Origin: Pseudoalteromonas piratica
GTDB lineage: Bacteria; Pseudomonadota; Gammaproteobacteria; Enterobacterales; Alteromonadaceae
Length of the DNA: 64,000 nucleotides
Reading direction: 5' to 3'
NCBI RefSeq assembly: GCF_000788395.1
Contig: NZ_CP009888.1
Location: 733,501 to 797,500 of the forward strand
Part shown: positions 24,695 to 35,818 of the stretch, one piece after another
How the letters are laid out: the number at the start of each line of letters is the position of its first letter
How positions within the stretch are numbered: position 1 is the first letter of the stretch
Translations under genes and position numbers: made by a program
Notes under the pieces: generated by a model
What the model saw: the letters and a program-made list of their open reading frames with translations, nothing else
Databases searched by the model: none
What the model was told of the DNA's origin: nothing

Positions 24695-24969
24695 TACGAT
24701 TTAGAACTTTTTGTTCGAAGTGTCCACACAGATGATTGTTAGCTAAGCGTTTGCTTAGTTAATTTGCTCTTTAAAAATTTGGAAAGCTGACAAACTTTAA
24801 ATTAAGTACTTACTTGTAAGTGCATTATTTAATTTAGAGTTCTCAAAATAAAGTAAAGAAAATATGCCGCAACATTAAGTTGTTGTTGGTATCTACTTTA
24901 GTATTCAATATTTAACTTCTGGCGGAGTTAAAAACTGTCTTTAGCAATACAAACCATTTTGGGTTGTAT
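24695..24969 (+). other. 16S-23S spacer without tRNA
   Basis: The 275-bp spacer contains boxA (24765-24776) and sequences pairing around the rRNA ends for RNase III processing. I find no tRNA: there is no GTTCGAATC-type T-arm nor a CCA end. Ile/Ala or Glu tRNAs are common in spacers of related genomes, so this operon is of the tRNA-less type. Confidence 0.8.
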
Positions 24970-27850
<2,881 letters not shown>

Positions 27851-27983
27851 ACAACGCCAAAGTGGTTTAGACTCGTTAGAAGTTGAATAGTCTCTGAAAA
27901 AAGAGACAAATACTAAAGTAGACATTTACTTAAAAAAAGCTTTCCAGATTTAGATTTAAGACAAGCTCTTAAGTCAACCAGAT

Positions 27984-28102
27984 TTGCTTGGTGACTATAG
28001 CGTTTTGGAACCACCTGACCCCATGCCGAACTCAGAAGTGAAACGAAACAGCGTCGATGATAGTGTGGGTTCGCCCATGTGAAAGTAGAACATCGCCAAG
28101 CT
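27984..28102 (+). rRNA. rrf: 5S ribosomal RNA
   Basis: The 5S core CCACCTGACCCCATGCCGAA and CTCAGAAGTGAAACG is unmistakable. Terminal helix strands GCTTGGTG and CGCCAAGC pair. The ends are approximate. No tRNA follows it before the terminator. Confidence 0.96.
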
Positions 28103-28113
28103 CCTAATTAAGT

Positions 28114-28142
28114 AAAAAGCCCGCTCAATGAGCGGGCTTTTT
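28114..28142 (+). terminator. Terminator of the first rrn operon
   Basis: A 14-bp perfect stem (AAAAAGCCCGCTCA / TGAGCGGGCTTTTT) ends in T's, 12 bases after 5S. Its core recurs almost unchanged at 30442-30470 after the next gene. Confidence 0.9.
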
Positions 28143-28333
28143 GCTTTTAGTGCGCTTTGGTGTTTGAGTTTAACACTATCAGAACAGTGCAGTTTATTTG
28201 CAAGATTTCATTCTTTATGCATTAACATCGTACTAGGTAACTTGAATTGTATATAAATTGCGTTTACATCAAGGACGCAATTTTGGATAATTAATTTTTG
28301 GAATCAATTCAATTTATTAGGGATGATACTCGC

Positions 28334-30412
28334 ATGCTTCGATTGCTGCTATTGGCATTTTCTTTTTCCTTATTGGCCGCTTGTGGCGGTTCAGGTTCTA
28401 CTTCAAACAAGGGCACTCCTCAGCCTGTTCAAGATACCACGCCACCGACCATTTCATTGAATGGTGATGCAGAACTAACGATTGAAGTGGGTAGTGACTA
28501 CACAGAGCTTGGGGCAACAGCTACCGATTTGGTCGATGGACAAGTCGATGTTATCACTGAAGGGATGGTGAATGCCTTTGTACTTGGTGAATATACAATC
28601 ATCTATACCGCCACCGACAAAGCTGGGAACACAGCGACCAGCACGCGAAAAGTATTGGTTGTGGATACCACGCCACCGACTATTATCTTAGATGGCGATG
28701 CTGAGATAACCCTTGAAGGGGGTTCTTCATATGAAGAGCTAGGTGCTAGCGCCAACGATAATCATGATGGGGATATTGATGTGATCGTCTCCGGTACGGT
28801 CAATACCATGATGGTGGGCACCTATACATTAACTTATTCCGCTAGTGACAAAACCGGTAATACAGCAACGTCAACTCGAACAGTCTCGGTCGTCGATACC
28901 ACTCCACCGACTATTACCTTAAACGGCGACGCTGAGATAACCCTTGAAGGGGGTTCTGCATATGAAGAGCTAGGTGCCAACGCCAATGATAAACTTGATG
29001 GGGATATTGATGTGGTCGTCTCCGGCACGGTCGATACTATGACGGTGAGGACCTATATATTAACTTATACCGCTAGTGACAAAGCCGGCAATACAGCAAC
29101 GGCGACTCGAGTTGTCTCGGTCGTCGATTCCACCGATGGAAGCGGAGTTGCTATCGAAGACTTTAATGAAATATCAAGCTTTGTAGGTATAATTGAAAAC
29201 AAACTATTCCTATTATCTGAAGATAAAACAATAATTTACTATATCGACCTAAGCACAAATTTAATTTACCAAATGCTCGACTCATCAGAATTACCAAGAG
29301 CTAATGAGTTTAGTAATGAATGTCGTGTTTACCAGGTCCAAAATAAGTACCTTGCATGCTCTAGAACACCACAAGATAATACCGTTGCTCAGCTTTGGGT
29401 TATTGATCCTGTCAAAAAAAATGCTAATTACGTTGCAGATGATGAACTTTATGCTGCTACTTTTCATGCTAGGATTGCCTCATATCTAGATAATCAGTTT
29501 TTAGTCGAGCGAAACAGAATCGATTATGATCAATCAGGTCGGATGTACTACAGCTTTATCGATGATAGATCTTTTACAGAATCATTTAACTTGGATTCAA
29601 TGCAAAATCCTTTTTTCATCACTTCCAATGAAAGTTTAGCCTTGTTCTATAATATCAATGCATCAACAAAAAATATTGAATTATATAAAAAAGATAGCCA
29701 AGGAATCTCACTTATAAATAAATTTATGAACCCTGCAGGGCAGTGGTCATCTATAAACTTAATCTCAAAGCATAATGACATACTCTATTATCAAGTAGAT
29801 TTTGATATATTTGAAAGTCAAATATGGGCAAGCAATCTCAACTCAAACACTCATCAAATTTTGTATCAATCTCAGTCAAACCAATTTGAGGCTATTGATT
29901 CTGGCTTTTTTATCTCAGTAGAGGGCGTCGAAGAGGTACTTTTTTACGATTACGCAAACAAAATACTGCATGAAGTGGAAAAAATTGACTACCAAGAACC
30001 ACAATATGCCAACACTAGCTATATATCCAATAAGCAAAACAAAATTTTTGCCATCATAGATAACAGGAATCGAGAAACGAAATCTTACTATAGTCTTGAC
30101 TTGGCAACTAAAAGGTTTAAGAAAATGGTAGATAATTCGCTCATTGATTACGAAAATTATGACCTTAGGCACATTATAAGCAGTGAATCACGTATTTATT
30201 ATGTTTTAAATAATAAGAATATTTCAACCTCTGAGAATCCTAAAACTTTGGTTTATATTGATACAAAAAGTTTAACAGTAGAATCAATCGAACTACCAGT
30301 ACCTTTTCGCCATTACGGTATAGATTTTACTCTTGCTAATGGAAAGTTGTTTGTTAGCGCAAATGGTCTTTGGTATCTTGATGAAACTACGAATCAATTT
30401 ATAAATTTGTAG
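28334..30412 (+). CDS. Lipoprotein with three Ig-like (DUF5011-type) repeats
   Basis: Protein of 692 residues from the ATG at 28334. It has a lipoprotein signal peptide (MLRLLLLAFSFSLLAACGG, lipobox LAAC), then a low-complexity linker. Three tandem 77-residue Ig-like repeats follow, each starting DTTPPTI and ending TASDKAGNTATxTR (DNA 28433-29125, exactly 231 bp each). The remaining roughly 430 residues (from about 29150) are rich in aromatic and polar residues with recurrent 'YYIDLSTNLIYQM'-like strands. They suggest a beta-propeller or similar beta-rich surface domain, but I recognise no family. Base composition there is noticeably more AT-rich than the repeats. Surface adhesion or binding is a guess. 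It is a single gene between two near-identical terminators. Confidence 0.75.
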   Translation: MLRLLLLAFSFSLLAACGGSGSTSNKGTPQPVQDTTPPTISLNGDAELTIEVGSDYTELGATATDLVDGQVDVITEGMVNAFVLGEYTIIYTATDKAGNTATSTRKVLVVDTTPPTIILDGDAEITLEGGSSYEELGASANDNHDGDIDVIVSGTVNTMMVGTYTLTYSASDKTGNTATSTRTVSVVDTTPPTITLNGDAEITLEGGSAYEELGANANDKLDGDIDVVVSGTVDTMTVRTYILTYTASDKAGNTATATRVVSVVDSTDGSGVAIEDFNEISSFVGIIENKLFLLSEDKTIIYYIDLSTNLIYQMLDSSELPRANEFSNECRVYQVQNKYLACSRTPQDNTVAQLWVIDPVKKNANYVADDELYAATFHARIASYLDNQFLVERNRIDYDQSGRMYYSFIDDRSFTESFNLDSMQNPFFITSNESLALFYNINASTKNIELYKKDSQGISLINKFMNPAGQWSSINLISKHNDILYYQVDFDIFESQIWASNLNSNTHQILYQSQSNQFEAIDSGFFISVEGVEEVLFYDYANKILHEVEKIDYQEPQYANTSYISNKQNKIFAIIDNRNRETKSYYSLDLATKRFKKMVDNSLIDYENYDLRHIISSESRIYYVLNNKNISTSENPKTLVYIDTKSLTVESIELPVPFRHYGIDFTLANGKLFVSANGLWYLDETTNQFINL
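28433..29125 (+). repeat. Three tandem 231-bp coding repeats
   Basis: Units start at 28433, 28664 and 28895 and encode the Ig-like modules. Units 2 and 3 are much more alike at the DNA level than unit 1 (for example an identical stretch around TGAGATAACCCTTGAAGG in both), indicating a recent duplication. Confidence 0.85.
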
Positions 30413-30441
30413 TTTGGTCATATAATCTTAACTCGAACATC

Positions 30442-30470
30442 AAAGCCCGCTCTATGAGCGGGCTTTTTGC
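30442..30470 (+). terminator. Terminator after the Ig-repeat lipoprotein
   Basis: AAAGCCCGCTC / GAGCGGGCTTT with a 3-base loop and T tail. A 27-base core differs by one base from the rrn terminator at 28114-28142. Confidence 0.85.
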
Positions 30471-30561
30471 GTTCTAGATTAGTCAAATTCATTACTCTAA
30501 TAACCATGTTAGCTATAGAAGTGTGATTTAACTCTCCGAATTTATTTACTCTTAAATAAAA

Positions 30562-30580
30562 AGCCCTCTTGGGGAGGGCT
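30562..30580 (-). terminator. Terminator for the CheW-CZB gene
   Basis: Stem AGCCCTC (30562-30568) / GAGGGCT (30574-30580). On the minus strand it is followed by TTTTTATTT, 20 bases after the stop at 30602. Confidence 0.8.
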
Positions 30581-30601
30581 ATTGAATTAAATATAGATAA
30601 A

Positions 30602-31420
30602 TTAGGCTGTTTCAGCTTGTTGCTGCGGTGAGAAAATGACTTTTGGATCAATGATAATACTGTGTTTATTATCCATATTGATAAGCCCTTTCATCATATG
30701 GCGAGTTTGTGGGTCGATATCAAAGCCAACAGAAGTTAGCTGCTCTAACGGTTTAATATCATCCTTGTTAACTGTTAACGAGTCTTCCACTTTATCAACT
30801 AATAAGCCAATATGTGGTGTTTTACCGTCTTTGGTAGTAAAGATTATAATCGGCTTATAGTCTAATGTGATTTGTTCTCTTGCTGTCTGAAAGAGCCTAA
30901 CAAGCACGGTAAATATTTTGCGCTTCTTCTCATGAAATAGAGCAAGGGCTTCACCTGATGAATCGTTTTGATTAATTGTGAGCAATTCATCAGCCATTGC
31001 ATGAAGTTCGCGATGAGGTTGATCAAATTTCTTTAAGATAACTCTTAGTTCATCGTTATCAGTTTTAAAATTGTTGTACCACGTGCCAAAGGCACATTTA
31101 TCTGGATCTTTAGCTTTTTCGAAAGGCACACTATTGGTTAAGCTATTCTCTAATGCATCAAGCCAATCTTGATGATCTTTTTCTTTGGCAATCAGTAAAT
31201 CAGACAGCGCCTGATTAGCAACATGGGTTGATTGGTTATTAAGCACAATACCAAGATCAAAAATTGGTGTAGGTGTACCTAGATAATCCTTTACACCGAT
31301 AAAGCTTTTATTCTCATTAGGTAACTCAGTTAAGTTATTTTCGTATCTTTCAGTGAGTAGAATATCGAGGATTTTTAAAGCAATTGTTTTTGAGCCAACT
31401 TTAAAATTGATAAAGTCCAT
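30602..31420 (-). CDS. CheW-like coupling protein with inserted zinc-binding CZB domain
   Basis: Protein of 272 residues. Residues 1-60 (MDFINFKVGSKTIALKILDI, FIGVKDYLGTPTPIFDLGIVL) and about 185-265 (PIIIFTTKDGKTPHIGLLVD, MKGLINMDNKHSIIIDP) form a split CheW domain. Between them, residues 80-180 carry a CZB (chemoreceptor zinc-binding) domain with H83 (HQDW), C109 (CAFGTW), H136 and H140 (PHRELH), the full zinc ligand set. CheW links receptors to the CheA kinase; CZB domains bind zinc and can respond to zinc or to cysteine oxidation. I infer an adaptor whose coupling depends on zinc or oxidant. It stands alone, with GGAAAG before its ATG. Confidence 0.85.
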   Translation of the reverse strand: MDFINFKVGSKTIALKILDILLTERYENNLTELPNENKSFIGVKDYLGTPTPIFDLGIVLNNQSTHVANQALSDLLIAKEKDHQDWLDALENSLTNSVPFEKAKDPDKCAFGTWYNNFKTDNDELRVILKKFDQPHRELHAMADELLTINQNDSSGEALALFHEKKRKIFTVLVRLFQTAREQITLDYKPIIIFTTKDGKTPHIGLLVDKVEDSLTVNKDDIKPLEQLTSVGFDIDPQTRHMMKGLINMDNKHSIIIDPKVIFSPQQQAETA

Positions 31421-31535
31421 TACATTTCTTTCCGAGCTTTCAGATATATTAAATAGAGCATAGTTGAGCTTGTCAAAAATGCACGTATGATAAGTAGCTA
31501 ACTTACCGATTATTATATTAAAAGATAGTATTGTA

Positions 31536-32696
31536 ATGAAAAATAAATCGTCGCTACTTATGGCTAGTCTAGCATTGTTTTTAAGTGCAAATACATATGG
31601 AAATCAATTAGCAACTAATCCAACTGTAGAAGAACTAAGACTCGATAAAATCTATAAGTATGATGCAACACTAGTAAATAAAGATGCATTATCTTTATTC
31701 GCTAAAAAGTGGTCAGCGGTAAAAGACTTTGAGCAAGCAAAACAATTGTTACACCGCACAGGTAATGACTTATGGTTAAAGATAAAGTCTCAAGTAAAAA
31801 GTAATAAGCGATATGATGATAGGCCTCTATATTGGCAGCGTTTAGCAACTAAGACAGCGATAAAAGCGCAGCCTTTAGTATTTTCTCAATCTGAATTAGA
31901 GTTGTTGTTAGAAGTATTTGAAACGGCTTCTAGAGGTTATGATGATATCGACTATCGCCATAACACAGCGAAGCAAATATTTTTGACAGGTTTTGACCCA
32001 TTCCTGCTTGATAAGAATATTGGACAAAGTAATCCATCAGGGCTAGCGGTGCTTAACTTAGATGGCAAAGTAATTGAATTCAATGGTATTAAGGCTGAAA
32101 TCAATGCGGTAATTGTACCTGTACGTTATGAAGACTTTGATAATGGTGAGATTGAATCGCTTCTTGCACCAATTTATTTAGGTGGTCAGGTGGATTTAGT
32201 GTCAACTATTTCTATGGGCAGAGAGCACTTTGACCTTGAACGTTTTCCTGGCAAGAGACGCAGTGTTAAAGCACCTGATAATTTAAATGTGCTTTCGGGT
32301 GGAACAAAAGAAGCACCTATTATTTCAAAGTTGGCTGGGGAAACACTGTCAGGCGATGAGTTTGTCGAATTTAGTTTACCTGTTACTGCAATGCAAAAAG
32401 CGAAAGGTAAGTATCAAGTAATCGATAATTTGAGAGTCGTTACTTTGGAAAAAGGCGAATTACAGCCTAAATTACTCTCTGAATTAGATGGGCTAACAGC
32501 GGTTTCTGGTGGTGGCGGAGGGTATCTGTCAAATGAGATTTCTTATCGCAGCATCCGCCTTCAAAACCAACTTGGCACGCAAGTTCCAACTGGTCATATT
32601 CATACTCCACGGATTAAAGAGTTCGATGATAAAACCAATAAAGCGATTGTTAACCAGATTGAAGAAATGCTAAAGCAAGCAATTAGGTCGCTTTAG
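31536..32696 (+). CDS. Exported pyroglutamyl-peptidase-like protein lacking the catalytic Cys
   Basis: Protein of 386 residues with a signal peptide (SLLMASLALFLSANTYG) and an N-terminal extension of about 145 residues of unknown fold. The second half resembles pyrrolidone-carboxylate peptidase (family C15): FLTGFDPF (149-156), NPSG (166-169), a GRE...ERF segment with the likely catalytic Glu at 235, GGGGGYLSNEISYR (325-338) and TGHIHTPR (352-359). In true C15 enzymes the SYLSN position is YLCN; here S332 replaces the nucleophilic Cys. The protein may be inactive, serine-based or a binding protein. Its 3' end overlaps the convergent solute-binding gene by 14 bp. Confidence 0.7.
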   Translation: MKNKSSLLMASLALFLSANTYGNQLATNPTVEELRLDKIYKYDATLVNKDALSLFAKKWSAVKDFEQAKQLLHRTGNDLWLKIKSQVKSNKRYDDRPLYWQRLATKTAIKAQPLVFSQSELELLLEVFETASRGYDDIDYRHNTAKQIFLTGFDPFLLDKNIGQSNPSGLAVLNLDGKVIEFNGIKAEINAVIVPVRYEDFDNGEIESLLAPIYLGGQVDLVSTISMGREHFDLERFPGKRRSVKAPDNLNVLSGGTKEAPIISKLAGETLSGDEFVEFSLPVTAMQKAKGKYQVIDNLRVVTLEKGELQPKLLSELDGLTAVSGGGGGYLSNEISYRSIRLQNQLGTQVPTGHIHTPRIKEFDDKTNKAIVNQIEEMLKQAIRSL

Positions 32697-33705
32697 CATA
32701 TTTAAAATGATTTAAGAAAACTGTATTGTTTTTAACTTTTTCGGTTACATCAACATAGTTTCTCTTTGCTTTATCGAGCTTTACCTTTTCCGCTTTCAAG
32801 GCGTTTAAAAGACATTCGCTGGTCAGGTTTATACAACTTTTAGCAGCCTTATAAAATACATATGCGTTGGCATACCCTTCAAGATGAACCCGTGTTGGTT
32901 GAGCTATTTCGGCTGACTTCATCATCTTCAAAAATCGTTTACACCAACCTTCTTCACAGCGATTTGCTGTCGGCATCACTTCAGTAACAAGCACATCACT
33001 TGGTTGTTTTATTCTGGAAAATAGCTGTTCACTGGAAACAAAAGAGACAGAGGTAAATTGAGGGGTAAATTCTTGTTTGGCGGCTAAATTAATAAAGTGT
33101 GCTAATGGTTCATAAGTACCCACTAAGCAGATTGCTTCAGCGCCACTGGCTTTTAATCGCTTTAATGCTTCTTTGATATCTTGCGTATTACGCTTAAACC
33201 GTGCAATTTCTAATGGTTTTAAAGCATAAGGTTGCATCGCTTTTTCTAAGCCATTTTGAACGGATAAACCAAACTCATCGGCTTGTATCAGAAATGCAAT
33301 TTTTGTGATGCCTTTCTGTTGTACTAAGTAGTCAATTTGTACTTTTGCCTCATCGTTATAGCTTGCCCGTAAATTAAAGATGTGATTTTTATTTCGTAAC
33401 AATTCTGCCCCGGTAAAAGGGGTTATATAAGGGATTTTATGAGCATCAATAATGGGCTGAATGGCATTGGATGTTGGTGTACCAACATAAGAAAAAAGGG
33501 CATCAACTTGGTCGGTATTAATAAAGTGGCGGGTGTTGATAACCGTTAAGTGAGGTTCATACTGGTCATCACGAATTAAAAGCTCTACTAATCGACCATT
33601 AATTCCGCCTGAAGAATTTACTTGATTGAAAAAAACACGAGCGCCTTGTTCTAATTGCACTCCTAATTCAGCTGATGGTCCACTAAACGCTGCGGACATA
33701 CCCAA
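32683..33705 (-). CDS. Periplasmic solute-binding protein (Leu/Ile/Val type), start uncertain
   Basis: Type I periplasmic-binding fold: LGMSAAFSGPSAELGVQLEQ, FFNQVNSSGGINGRLVELLI, FSYVGTPTSNAIQPII and FLIQADEFGLSVQNGLEK. It resembles the Leu/Ile/Val-binding (ANF receptor-like) family. The first standard start is TTG at 33705, yet the mature protein begins about there. In frame directly upstream is a classic signal core (IIFICCIPFFVFA, then TQQPPIK), but no ATG, GTG or TTG exists back to the stop at 33844-33846. Either a rare start (ATA, ATC or CTG) is used, or the gene lost its start. No ABC permease genes are nearby, so it may feed a sensor or be orphan. Confidence 0.7.
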   Translation of the reverse strand: MGMSAAFSGPSAELGVQLEQGARVFFNQVNSSGGINGRLVELLIRDDQYEPHLTVINTRHFINTDQVDALFSYVGTPTSNAIQPIIDAHKIPYITPFTGAELLRNKNHIFNLRASYNDEAKVQIDYLVQQKGITKIAFLIQADEFGLSVQNGLEKAMQPYALKPLEIARFKRNTQDIKEALKRLKASGAEAICLVGTYEPLAHFINLAAKQEFTPQFTSVSFVSSEQLFSRIKQPSDVLVTEVMPTANRCEEGWCKRFLKMMKSAEIAQPTRVHLEGYANAYVFYKAAKSCINLTSECLLNALKAEKVKLDKAKRNYVDVTEKVKNNTVFLNHFKYAKAT

Positions 33706-33843
33706 CTTGATCGGGGGTTGCTGTGTTGCAAATACAAAAAAAGGAATACAGCAGATAAATATGATTAATTTAAATATTAAGATAGTGGCTACACCATTCT
33801 TGGGCTGCTTGTTTAAGCATTTTGTTAAGTTGCTTTTTCCCAG
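33706..33843 (-). other. In-frame signal-peptide extension of the solute-binding gene without a standard start codon
   Basis: 46 sense codons run from the stop triplet at 33844-33846 to the TTG at 33705 in the frame of the solute-binding protein. The last 25 or so codons encode a hydrophobic core and an FVFA-T signal cleavage site. The stretch overlaps the last 74 bases of tmcA (ending 33770), so the two genes would be translationally coupled. Confidence 0.6.
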
Positions 33844-35815
33844 TTAATGCAAGAGCTTCAATTACTTCTGCATCAGCTTTGTCTTGTAATATTAGCTTAA
33901 TTATTAACTTTCTAGAAACTTTTTCTAAGCGAGATAATAGCCAAGGTTTGTGACAAACTTGCTCAAAAAAGGCGAAGCGTGTTTGGTCAATATTAATTTC
34001 ACCTTTGCTAAAGCGTAATACTATCGCGTGAGAGTAGTCTATCTTGTTAGCCGAAGGTTGTAAGTTCGACAAAATGGTAATCACTAAATCAGACGAAATG
34101 TGTTTAAAAGAACGACTCAGCTCAAAAAAGAACTGATGGCGAAAATGTAATAACACAGTTTCTATTTGAGGTTGATGGTTTGTTACTTTTAGCACTAAAC
34201 ACGAGTGTTCACCACTGGATTTATCACGTTTAGCACCGAGCTTTAAAATGCGGTAATCCTGCTTAAACCAAAATTGACAAAGCTTGCTTTCTGCACCAAA
34301 ACTTGCGCCTAGAAAGTCGATTTCGTGTTGTAGTGATGACTCGACATACTCCAGTAAGCAAGACCCAACTTTTTTACCTTGATAATGTGGGTTTACGGCG
34401 ATGCGCACAATACGCGCATAACGCTTTGCTAGTAAACGTTTTTCGCCATGCAATGTTGCGATCGATTGTGCCAACATATTGCCTTGAGGGCGGCGTTCCC
34501 CAGCGATAATTTGTGATGCTAACGGATCGGTTATTTCACCTTCTAATGCAACTAATGCTGCCGCTAATAACACACCATTTTGTTCAGCAATAAACACCTT
34601 CAGGTTATTACCATCAAGCATATGTCGTAAGTCATTTACGCTAGTTTGGTAGTGCGCCATCACTAGAATAGCAAATACTTGTTTAAGTATTGCGTTATCG
34701 TCTGCCAGTTGTTGTTGTGTAAGCGCGTAAAACACAATGTCGTCCAGTTGAGTTAGATTTGGTTGCTCAAAGTCAGCATCAAGTACTAATAATTGGTTAA
34801 TGGTATTTTCGAGCGGGTCGTTATTGTTATAGCGGACAGGATCCGATAATTCACGAATAACACAATGACTTCGAGTTGCCTTTAAATAAGGAATGAAGCG
34901 TAAATTAAACCCTCTACCAGTGCCTTCATAGCCATGAAGTGTTGTTGCAAAACCAAGCTTTATCGGTAAATCGAGCGCTTTTTTTAATAGGCTTACTGGT
35001 AAGGTTGCTGCTTCATCAATTAATACCAAGTCGTAGTGTGTAGCTTGGTTTAGTAATGCATCAGGAGCAATAAAATCGAGCTTTACATCACTCTCAATTA
35101 ATTGGTCAAAGTGTTTAAATACAGAGGCTACAGTTTGCTTGTGATGGGCACAAATTGCTACGCGTTTACCTTGTAAAACATAATTTGCGGCAAGCATGCC
35201 GAGAGCTGCTGATTTTCCTCTGCCTCTATCTGCGGTTAGTAAAAACGTAGCGCGGCGCTTAGTGATAAATTTGGTTAAATCAGCCACTAACTCTTGCTGT
35301 TGTTGATACTGAGAACTCTCAGTTGCAGCGTGCATTGGGATTGCTGGCAGTGCATTTTGCTCTGAAACAATTAGAGTGTGCTCGTCGTTCTTAAGATGCG
35401 AAATTAACCGAGTTTGAAAAAGTGAAACAGGCTTGTGTGGCTTGTTGGCACTTTGAAAACGAGCAAACGCGGGATCCGTGTGCTTGGCGTAACGTTCAAA
35501 GCTTGGCATTAGCAGCACGAGTAGGCCACCTGCTTTTATCGTACCAGCCACAGTTGCTAGCTTGTCTGGCATTAGCCCTGAATTTACGTCAAACACCACT
35601 GTGTTGTATTCTTGCCCTAATAACTGGTGATTATGCTCGGGCCAAAAATTTACTGAGGGGTGATTACTCAGGGTTAATATGTCGGGGTAAACCGTTTTTA
35701 AGGTATCAATTTGTAGCCAACACCAATTCTCACTCCCTGACAAAACCAATAACTGACGATGTTTGCTCGTTAGCAGCGACTTGTGTAATTGGTTGAGCCA
35801 GGTGTTAGTGAGCAT
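33770..35815 (-). CDS. tmcA: TmcA, tRNA(Met) cytidine acetyltransferase
   Basis: ATP-dependent enzyme that makes N4-acetylcytidine at the wobble base of elongator tRNA-Met. It has 681 residues. The RNA-helicase-like module has Walker A ADRGRGKSAALG (about 195-206) and the DEAA-type box LVLIDEAATLPVSL. A GNAT acetyltransferase domain follows (VRIAVNPHYQGKKVGSCLLEYVE). It lies 3 bases after uvrD on the same strand, so co-transcribed, and its tail overlaps the extension of the solute-binding gene. Confidence 0.94.
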   Translation of the reverse strand: MLTNTWLNQLHKSLLTSKHRQLLVLSGSENWCWLQIDTLKTVYPDILTLSNHPSVNFWPEHNHQLLGQEYNTVVFDVNSGLMPDKLATVAGTIKAGGLLVLLMPSFERYAKHTDPAFARFQSANKPHKPVSLFQTRLISHLKNDEHTLIVSEQNALPAIPMHAATESSQYQQQQELVADLTKFITKRRATFLLTADRGRGKSAALGMLAANYVLQGKRVAICAHHKQTVASVFKHFDQLIESDVKLDFIAPDALLNQATHYDLVLIDEAATLPVSLLKKALDLPIKLGFATTLHGYEGTGRGFNLRFIPYLKATRSHCVIRELSDPVRYNNNDPLENTINQLLVLDADFEQPNLTQLDDIVFYALTQQQLADDNAILKQVFAILVMAHYQTSVNDLRHMLDGNNLKVFIAEQNGVLLAAALVALEGEITDPLASQIIAGERRPQGNMLAQSIATLHGEKRLLAKRYARIVRIAVNPHYQGKKVGSCLLEYVESSLQHEIDFLGASFGAESKLCQFWFKQDYRILKLGAKRDKSSGEHSCLVLKVTNHQPQIETVLLHFRHQFFFELSRSFKHISSDLVITILSNLQPSANKIDYSHAIVLRFSKGEINIDQTRFAFFEQVCHKPWLLSRLEKVSRKLIIKLILQDKADAEVIEALALTGKKQLNKMLKQAAQEWCSHYLNI

Positions 35816-35818
35816 AAT

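Noticed and set aside
24695..24969. Possible tRNA in the 16S-23S spacer
   Set aside because: No cloverleaf arms, T-loop or CCA end found by eye.
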